Notes under the pieces: model-generated
The model's input: the letters and a program-made list of their open reading frames with translations, nothing else
Database searches by the model: none
What the model was told of the DNA's origin: nothing
Shown here: in pieces, positions 1 to 8,492 of the stretch
Position numbering within the stretch: the first letter of the stretch is position 1
Layout: the number at the start of each line of letters is the position of its first letter
Source: Alphaproteobacteria bacterium
Lineage (GTDB): Bacteria > Pseudomonadota > Alphaproteobacteria > Rhizobiales > Beijerinckiaceae
Assembly: GCA_021325385.1 (NCBI GenBank)
Contig: JAJPHH010000104.1
Coordinates: 1-55,260, forward strand
DNA length: 55,260 bases
Reading direction: 5' to 3'
Made by a program: the position numbers and the translations under genes

Positions 1-218
1 GCGCCGATATTTCCGATGTCATGATGATCCCCGAGTCGCATCAGTGCGCCGGGTTCTCTATGAATACCAATTCGCAAAAGTGCGCAACAACGACGGGGAT
101 GGGCCGCCGTCGCGCCTCGCGCGCGGTTGAGCGTTGCAACGGCTCATCGTTCTGCAATTAGCCTTTCTCGCGCGGCCCCAAACCGCGCGAGTCGAATCAA
201 TTGCCGGGAGCGTCCGCC
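1..218. other. Left-edge stretch without a supported gene
   Basis: Frame 3 of the plus strand is open from the window edge to a TAG at 159-161. Its translation resembles nothing I recognise, so it may be the tail of a gene cut by the window or chance. Confidence 0.2.
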
Positions 219-341
219 GTGGACCGCATGCGGATAACCATTCTTAACCTCGTCTCTGCAAGCGCAGAGGGCAAATTCGCGATCAGCGTGACGGCCGCCG
301 TCGTCCTAACGATTGTGGCGCTCGCCTATCTACGTTGGTAG
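219..341 (+). CDS. Small single-membrane-span peptide (about 40 aa)
   Basis: This short frame has a GTG start at 219 about 7 nt after a GGGAG ribosome-binding sequence, and an in-frame ATG at 228. The product is about 40 residues: a short polar N-terminus, then a hydrophobic stretch (FAISVTAAVVLTIVALAYL) ending in RW and TAG. The composition fits a one-pass inner-membrane peptide. I do not recognise the family. It lies beside the tRNA-Ser fragment, so it may belong to mobile DNA extending left of the window. The size makes coding status uncertain. Confidence 0.42.
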   Translation: MDRMRITILNLVSASAEGKFAISVTAAVVLTIVALAYLRW

Positions 342-493
342 CTGTCCGCACGTCGAGGAACCTTACCTGTGCCGGAATCTGTGCCGACTCTATGCATTGC
401 CATACACGCTATACACGCTTAATGCGCATTGAAATCGGGCGGTTTTTGCTAGTGATTTCAGCGATTCCAAGGGTTTAGGCTTCGTTCTTTTTG

Positions 494-535
494 GGTTTTC
501 AAGACCGCTGCCTTAAACCACTCGGCCACCCTTCC
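494..535 (-). pseudogene. tRNA-Ser(UGA) 5' fragment
   Basis: Read on the minus strand from 535, the sequence is the first 42 nt of a tRNA-Ser: acceptor strand GGAAGGG, TG, the D-arm GCCGAGTGGTTTAAGGC, then an anticodon arm with loop CTTGAAA (anticodon UGA). The match stops after ACC of the 3' anticodon stem, where CCAAAAAG replaces the expected CGC. There is no variable arm, T-arm or acceptor 3' strand. A clean break at the anticodon stem is typical of a site used by a tRNA-targeting integrative element, with the element on the left. Confidence 0.72.
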
Positions 536-823
536 CCCTTCGAAATTTTCGATGCATCGGCAAGCCAACGGCGCGCGCATTGCCGTGGACATGTACGGCA
601 GCGTTGTGTTCTTGGCCCGTTCTTGCCGGGCCGCGGCGGTTCTAGCTTACAGGGCGCCGATCTGACAAGCACTGGCTCGGCTTTGCTCCCCGCGTCCCTA
701 AGCAAATGCCAGCGGCCGCCTTCGGTCAAAACCGTCGGGCGGCTGCTCGGCTTGCCGCAATCGGTTGGAACGATTTCACGCTCCGAAACGTTGTTTGCGG
801 CGGATCTCGCAAAGGAGAGGTTG

Positions 824-1150
824 ATGGACAAGAAACTGTACGGCGTTCTCGGCGCCGCATCCGCATTGGCGCTTATGGCCGGCGGCGCGGCGACAGCCCG
901 CGCCGAACCCTCGGCGCCTATGCAGCCGGCCCAATCCTTCGCCGAACTTCTCGATCCCATCCCCCATGCCGCGGAGACTCTGGCGGCGATCGACGAGAAC
1001 TCGGCGGAAGCTCCAGAGCCGGCGATTCGGCTCGCCCAAGCGGATCACCACCATCATCACCATCACTATCGCCGCTATCACCATCACCATCACCACCATC
1101 ATCACCATTACCACCACCATCACCGCGTGATCATCGAGAAGCACTACTGA
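824..1150 (+). CDS. Exported His-rich small protein
   Basis: The product is 108 aa. The ATG at 824 has an AAAGGAGAGG ribosome-binding site 3-8 nt upstream, which rules out the longer in-frame opening to 491. Residues 1-28 form a signal peptide (hydrophobic ALALMAGGAA, then ARAEP). An acidic linker (residues 40-65) leads to a C-terminal tail with more than 20 His residues interrupted only by Tyr and Arg, ending RVIIEKHY. Such tails bind Ni, Zn or Cu, so a periplasmic metal buffer is plausible but inferred. The CAC/CAT repeat could change length by slippage. It stands alone with no metal transporter nearby. Confidence 0.75.
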   Translation: MDKKLYGVLGAASALALMAGGAATARAEPSAPMQPAQSFAELLDPIPHAAETLAAIDENSAEAPEPAIRLAQADHHHHHHHYRRYHHHHHHHHHHYHHHHRVIIEKHY

Positions 1151-1307
1151 CGGAGAGAAGGCTCAGGCCAGAGCGCGCCCGAGCGCCGCTGCGCGACTTG
1201 CTCGCTCAGCAGGGATTTGCGCCGCGGCGTGGCGCGCTCTTCGCTCGCAGCGACGCCAGCGCGGCAAGGCGCGCCAAGAGCCGGCGCCGACTCACCCGGC
1301 GCTCGTC

Positions 1308-1511
1308 TCACGAAAGCGACGGTTTTTTCGCCGCTGCGCCGCCGTTGCGCCCTTTGATTCTCCGCAACGCGGTTTTGAGAAAGGCCGCCGCCTCGTCCCG
1401 GGTGGCGAAAGGCCTGGCCTCGACAACCTGCCAATTCGAATTGGCGACAATGGCGACGAACGGAAAGCCCGGCTCTTCCGGGCTGTAAACGGTCGATCTG
1501 AAATCCGGCAT
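1308..1511 (-). CDS. Small conserved-looking protein, unknown function
   Basis: The product is 67 aa from an ATG at 1511 preceded by GCTGGGGGCGGCT. It starts MPDFRSTVYSPEEPGFPFVA, has a compact alpha/beta-like middle and ends with a basic tail (RRIKGRNGG...KKPSLS). There is no signal peptide or membrane span. I do not recognise the family. The 5' extension to 1649 has odd composition and is probably not translated. The neighbouring genes are unrelated, so this is likely a single-gene unit. Confidence 0.5.
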   Translation of the reverse strand: MPDFRSTVYSPEEPGFPFVAIVANSNWQVVEARPFATRDEAAAFLKTALRRIKGRNGGAAAKKPSLS

Positions 1512-1847
1512 AGCCGCCCCCCAGCAAGCTAGGTCTAAAACAAGGCTGGAATGGTTAACGGCGTCAAGCCCACTCGAGCCAAGTCCCCGACCCGCAAACA
1601 CTGATTGCGGCGAAGCGGACGCCGACCAGACAGGCGCGGCCTTCGGCAAATGTTTCGGCAGTGAATGGACATCAGGGCGTCTCGAGGAAGGCCTTGTACT
1701 TAATAGGCAACGTCCTCATCCCTGTCCCAAGGACAAAAAGAAGGCCTCCTGGCCACCGGCCTGCGGGACGGAAGCGGCGTTCAAATCCGTCGCGCCCTGG
1801 CGCCTGCTTTGCCGCTTTTGCGACATCACGTCATCACAACGGCGCTC
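1512..1847. other. Intergenic stretch with nothing clear
   Basis: Several overlapping frames are open here on both strands, but none has a convincing start or protein-like composition. No repeat or RNA was recognised. Confidence 0.35.
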
Positions 1848-2012
1848 ATGTTCAACATCGGTTCAGATCCGTCCCAAGATGGCGCGTCCCGGCGCGGCGC
1901 GTTGAATTGGCCGTTGGCGATTCTGTTCGCCGGCCTTGCCCTGAATCTCGCATGGATCGCCGCGCTCGCCTGGCTCGTGGTCAAGATCGCGGTCCGGCTT
2001 CTCGTCGGTTAG
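1848..2012 (+). CDS. Small membrane protein (54 aa)
   Basis: The frame from ATG 1848 gives about 54 residues: a polar head (MFNIGSDPSQDGASRRG) followed by one long hydrophobic segment (WPLAILFAGLALNLAWIAAL and WLVVKIAVRLLVG) long enough for one or two spans. The ribosome-binding site is weak. Its 3' end overlaps the convergent DUF72 gene by 32 nt. I do not recognise the family. The strongly hydrophobic composition is the main reason to accept it. Confidence 0.45.
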   Translation: MFNIGSDPSQDGASRRGALNWPLAILFAGLALNLAWIAALAWLVVKIAVRLLVG

Positions 2013-2916
2013 CGCTTCGCTCAGGCCGCGCTGCGGGCGATCGGCGGTCGAGCTTCAGCCGTTTGATCAACGCCGCCGCGTCGAGCGGCGCGCGAGCCTT
2101 GGCGTCGTTGTCGAAGAAGAGATAAACGTCGCGGCCGCGGGCGCGCGGTTTGGTGGGCGCGAGAACGCGAACAGCGTCTCTTGGCTCGCCGCCTTTGGCC
2201 CAAGCCTCGACTCGCAGAGCCCAGCGCGCCAGCGCTTTCTCGTCGTAGCCGCTGGCATAGAGCTGCTCGGAGCCATGCAGGCGGCAATAGACGAAATCGG
2301 CGGTCAAATCCATCAGCAGCGGCCATTCCACCGTGTCCGCGCAGACGAGCGCGACGCCGTAGCGGCGCAACAATTCGATGAAGGCGGGATCGCGGAAACT
2401 TTCGTGGCGGATCTCGACAGCGTGGCGGAGCGGCTTTGATACGTCGCTAGAGAGCCAATCGCGATTGTCGAGGCGCGCGTCGTGCCGACGCGCCAACGCG
2501 CTCGCCTCCGTCATGTCGCGCGGCAGAAGCTTGAAGAACGACTCGAAGCGCTCCGCGTCGAACTTCAGTTGCGGCGGGAATTGCCACAGGATCGGCCCCA
2601 ATTTGGGTCCCAGCCGCAAGAGGCCCGACGCGAAGAAATTGGCGAGCGGAATTGCGACGTTCCTCAGCTTCAGCATTTGGGTGATGTAACGGGATCCCTT
2701 TACGGCGAAGACGAAGTCCGGCGGCGTCTGCTCGCGCCAATGCGCGAAGGCCTCCGGTCTTTGCAGGCCGTAGAACGTGCCGTTGATCTCGATCGCCTGG
2801 AATTGGCGCGCCGCAAAGGCGAGTTCCTGGCTGTGCGGCAAGCCCTTTGGATAGAAGACCCCCCGCCAGCCCGCATAGGTCCAGCCGGAAATCCCGATGC
2901 GAACGACGCCGCTCAC
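1981..2916 (-). CDS. DUF72 (YecE-like) TIM-barrel protein
   Basis: The product is 311 aa from a GTG at 2916, starting VSGVVRIGISGWTYAGWRG, which is the usual DUF72 opening. Further hallmarks are the FxAIEINGTFYG strand, PPDFVFAVKGSRYITH-like segment (ITQ here), GPILWQFPP, the AVEIRHESFRDP strand and a C-terminal DVYLFFDNDAKARAP. DUF72 proteins are cytoplasmic with a TIM-barrel fold and no settled function. The GTG overlaps the TGA of the small gene upstream (GTGA), so the two are probably translationally coupled. Reading the frame back to 3108 would add about 64 residues of unlikely sequence that overlap that gene. Confidence 0.85.
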   Translation of the reverse strand: MSGVVRIGISGWTYAGWRGVFYPKGLPHSQELAFAARQFQAIEINGTFYGLQRPEAFAHWREQTPPDFVFAVKGSRYITQMLKLRNVAIPLANFFASGLLRLGPKLGPILWQFPPQLKFDAERFESFFKLLPRDMTEASALARRHDARLDNRDWLSSDVSKPLRHAVEIRHESFRDPAFIELLRRYGVALVCADTVEWPLLMDLTADFVYCRLHGSEQLYASGYDEKALARWALRVEAWAKGGEPRDAVRVLAPTKPRARGRDVYLFFDNDAKARAPLDAAALIKRLKLDRRSPAARPERSANRREAGPRS

Positions 2917-3101
2917 CCGCGTTGGACGATGCTGTGATAAGCCCTGGCCGGCCATGCCGCCGCCCTCGGCAAATCCTGCGCGATGCTGGCCGCGAAGTCG
3001 GAGGCCGTGGCCGTGCGCCACTTGGCCTCTATGGTCGGCGCCAGCGCAACCCCTACCCCGACCAGGTAAATGATGACGACGAGGGCGACAAACAAACGCA
3101 T
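2913..3101 (-). CDS. Small exported or membrane-anchored protein coupled to DUF72
   Basis: The product is 62 aa. It starts MRLFVALVVIIYLVGVGVAL, an uncleaved anchor or signal peptide, followed by about 40 polar residues (EAKWRTATASDFAASIAQDL...). The stop codon TGA at 2913-2915 shares bases with the GTG start of the DUF72 gene, indicating an operon with translational coupling. The hydrophobic head and the overlap support it as real. Function is unknown. Confidence 0.62.
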   Translation of the reverse strand: MRLFVALVVIIYLVGVGVALAPTIEAKWRTATASDFAASIAQDLPRAAAWPARAYHSIVQRG

Positions 3102-3268
3102 CGTCCATGTTCTCCGACCCTACTCAACTCGGCCGCTCTTCGTAAGGTTCCATCGCACGGATGGGGTCGGTCGCGCCAAGCGCCTCCCTTCATGCAACTT
3201 TTTGCCGTCGCGAATGTTAGGGCTCGGGGGCGCGGGACTGTCCCGCGACGGATTACGGAGGTATGATC

Positions 3269-3511
3269 ATGCGACTAATGTTGATTGGCGCGGCTTCGCT
3301 CGCTCTGTGCGGCGCGGCCTTGGCCGACGAAGTCACCATCCATCACGACGTTGCCCCCGCCCCGGGGGTCGTCATTGAACATCGCTCCGTGGACGCCCCC
3401 GTAGCGAAAGAGAAGACCATCACTCAACATCCGGATGGATGCACCACCAAGAGCGTGAAAAAGACCAACGAGTTCGGCGATACGATGAAGAAATCGAAGA
3501 CCGAGTGCTGA
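3269..3511 (+). CDS. Small secreted protein, unknown function
   Basis: The second ATG (3269) is chosen because GGAGG lies 7 nt upstream of it; the ATG at 3263 would sit directly on that site. The product is 80 aa with a signal peptide (MRLMLIGAASLALCGAALA, cleavage before DEV). The mature part is charged, VTIHHDVAPAPGVVIEHRSV then a Lys-rich C-terminus with two Cys (DGCTTKSVKKTNEFGD...KTEC) that could form one disulfide. It resembles short periplasmic proteins common in Rhizobiales with no known role. A hairpin follows 4 nt after the stop. Confidence 0.72.
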   Translation: MRLMLIGAASLALCGAALADEVTIHHDVAPAPGVVIEHRSVDAPVAKEKTITQHPDGCTTKSVKKTNEFGDTMKKSKTEC

Positions 3512-3514
3512 GTT

Positions 3515-3546
3515 GCGATAAGGCCGCCGAAAGGCGGCTCTATCGC
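3515..3546 (+). terminator. Hairpin after the small secreted-protein gene
   Basis: GCGATA-AG-GCCGCC-GAAA-GGCGGC-TC-TATCGC folds into a long stem with one mismatch and a GNRA tetraloop, starting 4 nt after the stop at 3511. There is no strong U-run, so it may act as a 3' stabilising structure as much as a terminator. Confidence 0.55.
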
Positions 3547-3636
3547 CCGGTTTCCACCGTACTGTCCTGGAATCTCTGCTCCGCCCCCGCCAGTTCCGCT
3601 GTGCGGGGGCGCCTGTCTATTGATTTCCGCCGGGGC

Positions 3637-4614
3637 CTAAAAACTCTCAGCTCTATCGCCGGCGAGACAGCATTTTTTGGCCTTCTTGCCGCTGCCGCAC
3701 GGACATGGATCGTTTCGGCCAACGTGACGCCAGGGATTGGTCACCGGCGTTGAAGCCGGCGTCGTCCAGTCCTTCCAAGACGGTGTCCAACCGTCTTCAT
3801 CCGCCATTTCGTCTTCAGAATCATCCGCCCAGCGGGCCCAATCGAGCGCCTGCACGATGTCCTCGATATAGCCGAGATTTTTGTCCGCAAAGCGCCCCCT
3901 ATCGTCGGGTTTTTGCTCCGCCTCGGCGAGATCTTGCTCGAAATGTCTGAAATCGAGCACCCTTTCCGGCAATCGCCCGTCGGCGAACGCTTTCGTGACG
4001 AGCGGCGTCATGTCGCGGAAGCCTAAAAGCGCGATCGCCTCGAGCCAGCCGATCCAGGCGTAATCGCCGTCGTCGGCGAGACGGTCGCGGTCGTAACGTT
4101 GGAGAAAGGCCCGCATCGCCTCGCGCTCGATGCGGCCCTCGAAAGTCAGGAATGTCGCCGCGCCCCAAAGCCCGTCGCGTACGAATTCGTCGAGGCGGCG
4201 GTCGGCGATCTCCTGAAAGAGCGCGTCGCAATCGCCGTCGAAAACGCCGGCGACAATGCGCGACAAAGTCTCGGTCACGGCGTCGCCGAGGACCTCATCG
4301 AGGTCGCGCATCGGCCGATGCAGCAAGCGCCGCAGGACCGGCCAGGTCTTCTCGTCGCGAGCGCCGCCAAGAACATGGACGCCGCGAAACGCCAGCGTCG
4401 CCTGGTCTTCTGTCAGCGCCGCGCCGTCGGCCGCCTTGGCGAGCGCGGCGCGCAAGGCGGGACCGGATTCTTCGATGCGCGCCGCGCACATGCCGAGCGC
4501 GGCGTCTGGCAGGTCTCGCTCGGTCGCGAGGAGATCGAGATAATATTCGATCGGCGGCAAATCGGGTGCAACGCCGTCCACCGCCAGGAGCGCTTCCAAC
4601 TCTCGCTTTTCCAT
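3637..4614 (-). CDS. DUF1186 protein with C-terminal SEC-C zinc motif
   Basis: The product is 325 aa. The ATG at 4614 has GGAGG 7 nt upstream. The body is an alpha-helical repeat (MEKRELEALLAVDGVAPD..., paired-helix segments) as in DUF1186 proteins. It ends in a SEC-C motif, HVGRNDPCPCGSGKKAKKCC, whose CPC...CC residues bind zinc in SecA and in many adaptor proteins. The role is unknown; SEC-C domains usually mediate protein or nucleic-acid contacts. There is no signal peptide, so it is cytoplasmic. Confidence 0.8.
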   Translation of the reverse strand: MEKRELEALLAVDGVAPDLPPIEYYLDLLATERDLPDAALGMCAARIEESGPALRAALAKAADGAALTEDQATLAFRGVHVLGGARDEKTWPVLRRLLHRPMRDLDEVLGDAVTETLSRIVAGVFDGDCDALFQEIADRRLDEFVRDGLWGAATFLTFEGRIEREAMRAFLQRYDRDRLADDGDYAWIGWLEAIALLGFRDMTPLVTKAFADGRLPERVLDFRHFEQDLAEAEQKPDDRGRFADKNLGYIEDIVQALDWARWADDSEDEMADEDGWTPSWKDWTTPASTPVTNPWRHVGRNDPCPCGSGKKAKKCCLAGDRAESF

Positions 4615-4713
4615 GCCGCGGCCTCCGGCTCCGTCCGCCGCGACGATAAGGCGCCGAGCGCCAGGCGGCGAGCGCGGCGACGGCGCGATCCACAAATTCC
4701 CGTGGCGACCGCT

Positions 4714-5283
4714 TTAGCTTATGGGAGGACAGTCCGTGGCTTTGAGGACAGGCCCGAGGTCGGGCGCAAGCGCGGACTGGACTTCAATCTTCGAATCGAG
4801 GCGAGCGCCGTAGCTCTCGTAAAGAGCGGTCAACAAGACCTCGGCCACGGAAGCGAAATCCGACGGATCAGGCGTCTCCATCACACGTTGGAAATTGCCC
4901 TGCGAGTCGTCGGTCGAAAAACCGAGCTTCGCCAAGGCGGCGACAGACTTTGCCGGCAGATAAACGGTCCGCGGCGCTCCCTTGGGCGCATCGTAATAGC
5001 CGGACGCGGCTTCGCACATCAGCCGCTGATCATTGTCGAAGAACGCGCATTGTACGTAGCTTGTTTCGTTATGGGCGAGCGCGAGGATGAGAAATCGTTC
5101 GTTCTCCCGTTTTCGATCGCCACGCGCGTGAATGCTGGCTAGCCGAAGCGCCACGGGACAGCGAAATGCCGAGAGAAACCCGCCGAGATCGTCGCCGTTC
5201 GCCGCAGACGGGCCAGGCATAGCGACGATGGCGAGCGCGACCGCCGCGACGATCCGCGCGCGCCTCAGCTCACCGGCGGACAT
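4714..5283 (-). CDS. Exported protein, second of a tandem paralogous pair
   Basis: The product is 189 aa with a signal-like N-terminus (MSAGELRRARIVAAVALAIVAM...SAANG). The core is shared with its upstream neighbour: RFLILA-A...SYVQC-F...R-LCEA-SG-Y...PRT-(Y/F)L...LA-LGFS-DDS-GNFQ..., and both end CPP(I/V)S. The YVQC and LCEA segments recall TY-Chap-like domains, but that is tentative. The start lies 19 nt inside the upstream gene, so translation is probably coupled. Conserved Cys residues suggest periplasmic disulfides. Confidence 0.7.
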   Translation of the reverse strand: MSAGELRRARIVAAVALAIVAMPGPSAANGDDLGGFLSAFRCPVALRLASIHARGDRKRENERFLILALAHNETSYVQCAFFDNDQRLMCEAASGYYDAPKGAPRTVYLPAKSVAALAKLGFSTDDSQGNFQRVMETPDPSDFASVAEVLLTALYESYGARLDSKIEVQSALAPDLGPVLKATDCPPIS

Positions 5284-5801
5284 GACAATTGTCTAAGCTT
5301 GCTGTTCTTCGGCAGGAATGGCGATGTCGCCTCGATCGGCGTGTCCAATCGCGCGCCATAGACGTCGTAGAGCGCGCCCAGCATAACGTCCGCCACGCCG
5401 CCGAAAGCGCCGACCGCGCGCACATCGATCATCTGCTGGAAGTTGCCCTCGCTGTCGTCCAGCGAAAAGCCGAGGCGCGCCAGCTTGCCTTTGTCTTCGG
5501 CCGAGAGAAATATCGTACGCGGCTCCTCAGGCTCGTTCGCGTAAAAGCCGGAATCGGCTTCGCAAAGGACGCGTCTGCGGTCCGGCATGAACAGGCATTG
5601 CACGTAGCTCGGCGTCCTGCCCGCCACCGCTAAAATCAAGAAGCGATGGCGCTCGGAGTAGCGTCCCTCGATCGCCGCCAAGATTTGCACCACCGCGCAT
5701 CGGTAGGTTTCGATGAACGCGTCGCGAGCGCCGTCGCTCTCCGCCTGAGAAGGCGTCGTCGAGTAGAGGAAAAGGGCGATCAAAGTGCAGATGCGACGCA
5801 T
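5265..5801 (-). CDS. Exported protein, first of a tandem paralogous pair
   Basis: The product is 178 aa with a signal peptide (MRRICTLIALFLYSTTPSQAES). It shares with the downstream gene the segments RFLILAVAGRTPSYVQC, RRVLCEADSGFYANEPEEP, RTIFLSAEDKGKLARLGFS and DDSEGNFQ, and the terminal CPPVS. The two arose by tandem duplication and have since diverged; core motifs are kept and signal peptides and tails differ. Function is unknown. Both are likely expressed from the promoter upstream of 5801. Confidence 0.7.
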   Translation of the reverse strand: MRRICTLIALFLYSTTPSQAESDGARDAFIETYRCAVVQILAAIEGRYSERHRFLILAVAGRTPSYVQCLFMPDRRRVLCEADSGFYANEPEEPRTIFLSAEDKGKLARLGFSLDDSEGNFQQMIDVRAVGAFGGVADVMLGALYDVYGARLDTPIEATSPFLPKNSKLRQLSCPPVS

Positions 5802-6013
5802 TCGATCAAGTTTTCGGCAATGATGTGACGTTAAAATGACTCGGACCCGGCGGTACGTCCAGCTTACGCTACGTCATCGAGCGCGAGCGCAACCGGCGAG
5901 ACGCCGCGCCCTCAAAGGCTCTGGCACTTTCGTCCGTCGTGCGCTATGGTTACATGTAAGCTGGAATAATCCCTTAGGCTTCGCCTCCTGACTCCAAACC
6001 GTCGCGCGAAAAG

Positions 6014-6199
6014 GTGCGCGCGCATCGTGGGCGCCTAGGGAAGCAAGGCTTGCGTCCTATTCAGATTTGGGTTCCCGACATCCGGGCGCCCGCCTTTCGC
6101 GCCGCGGCGCACCGCCAGTCCCTCGCGGTGGCGAGGAGCGAAAAGGCGAAGGAGCATCAGAGCTTCATCGACGCCGTCTCCAGCTTATATGACGAATGA
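6014..6199 (+). CDS. MazE-family antitoxin (DUF3018 type)
   Basis: The product is 61 aa from a GTG at 6014. The segment LRPIQIWVPDIRAPAFRAAAHRQSLAVA is the hallmark of the short rhizobial MazE-type antitoxins in which a DNA-binding segment precedes an acidic toxin-binding tail (FIDAVSSLYDE). Its stop overlaps the toxin start by ATGA, the classic antitoxin-first arrangement with coupled translation. Autorepression by the complex is expected from the family. The N-terminus is short for the family, so the true start could be different. Confidence 0.82.
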   Translation: MRAHRGRLGKQGLRPIQIWVPDIRAPAFRAAAHRQSLAVARSEKAKEHQSFIDAVSSLYDE

Positions 6200-6549
6200 A
6201 GCGCGGCGAAATCTGGACTGCTCCAGGCGACAGCGATTACGCCGGCAAGCCCCGTCCCATCGTGATTTTGCAAGGCGACAGTTTTGATAGTACGGACTCG
6301 ATCACGATCTGCGCCTTCGCGACGGACGAGACCGAAGCGCCACTTTTCCGCTTGCGCCTCTTACCGAACGAGCGCAACGGCTTGCATGTGCCGTGCCGGC
6401 TCATGGTGTACAAGATCACTACCGTTCCGAAAAGCAAGCTTGGAGCGCGGATCGGACGGTTGGACGATGACGATATGGTGCGGCTGAACCAAGCGACGCT
6501 AGTTTTTCTTGGGCTGGCGGGCTCGGCGAGGCGAACCGGGATTTTGTAA
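6196..6549 (+). CDS. MazF/PemK-family toxin endoribonuclease
   Basis: The product is 117 aa. MKRGEIWTAPGDSDYAGKPRPIVILQ is the typical MazF start (RGEIW, then GKPRP in the beta1-beta2 loop). SITICAFATDET and the K(I/L)TTVPKSKLGARIG...L strand match the core, with the conserved basic and Thr residues used for RNA cleavage. The full-length fold is present, so the toxin is probably active. It forms a two-gene operon with the antitoxin at 6014. Nothing else mobile is adjacent. Confidence 0.88.
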   Translation: MKRGEIWTAPGDSDYAGKPRPIVILQGDSFDSTDSITICAFATDETEAPLFRLRLLPNERNGLHVPCRLMVYKITTVPKSKLGARIGRLDDDDMVRLNQATLVFLGLAGSARRTGIL

Positions 6550-6693
6550 GTGTCGCCGTAATCGCGGAATCACAACTCCCGTAATGCGGTCATTTTCCCT
6601 CGTAGACTACGCGGGCATCGGGCTGATATTCAGAAGGTCCATCCCAACCGCGCCACCGACTTGGTCAGACGGTCGTCTTCCCTTCGTTTTGCT

Positions 6694-6709
6694 AGGCGGT
6701 TCGCCGCCC
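6694..6709. terminator. Short GC hairpin with UUCG loop between mazF and pyrG
   Basis: AGGCGG-TTCG-CCGCC(C) forms a stable stem with a UUCG tetraloop. It lies between the convergent ends of the toxin gene and pyrG and could end either transcript. No U-run is present on either side. Confidence 0.35.
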
Positions 6710-6749
6710 TGGGGTTAAGGTGATTACGCCGACACTTCACCAAATCCCC

Positions 6750-8390
<1,641 letters not shown>

Positions 8391-8492
8391 CTAGCCGATC
8401 CGATTCGATTCGGCGAGGGCTGATTTCGGCCGGCCCGCCCGCACTTGTCTAATCCATTGAATTTATTTGCTTCACCGTGTGGAAAAGCCGCC

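Noticed and set aside
5859-5964. CCAGCTTAC and GTAAGCTGG, an inverted pair 88 bp apart before mazE
   Set aside because: Nine base pairs at this distance is weak evidence for an IS end or operator, and no transposase lies between.
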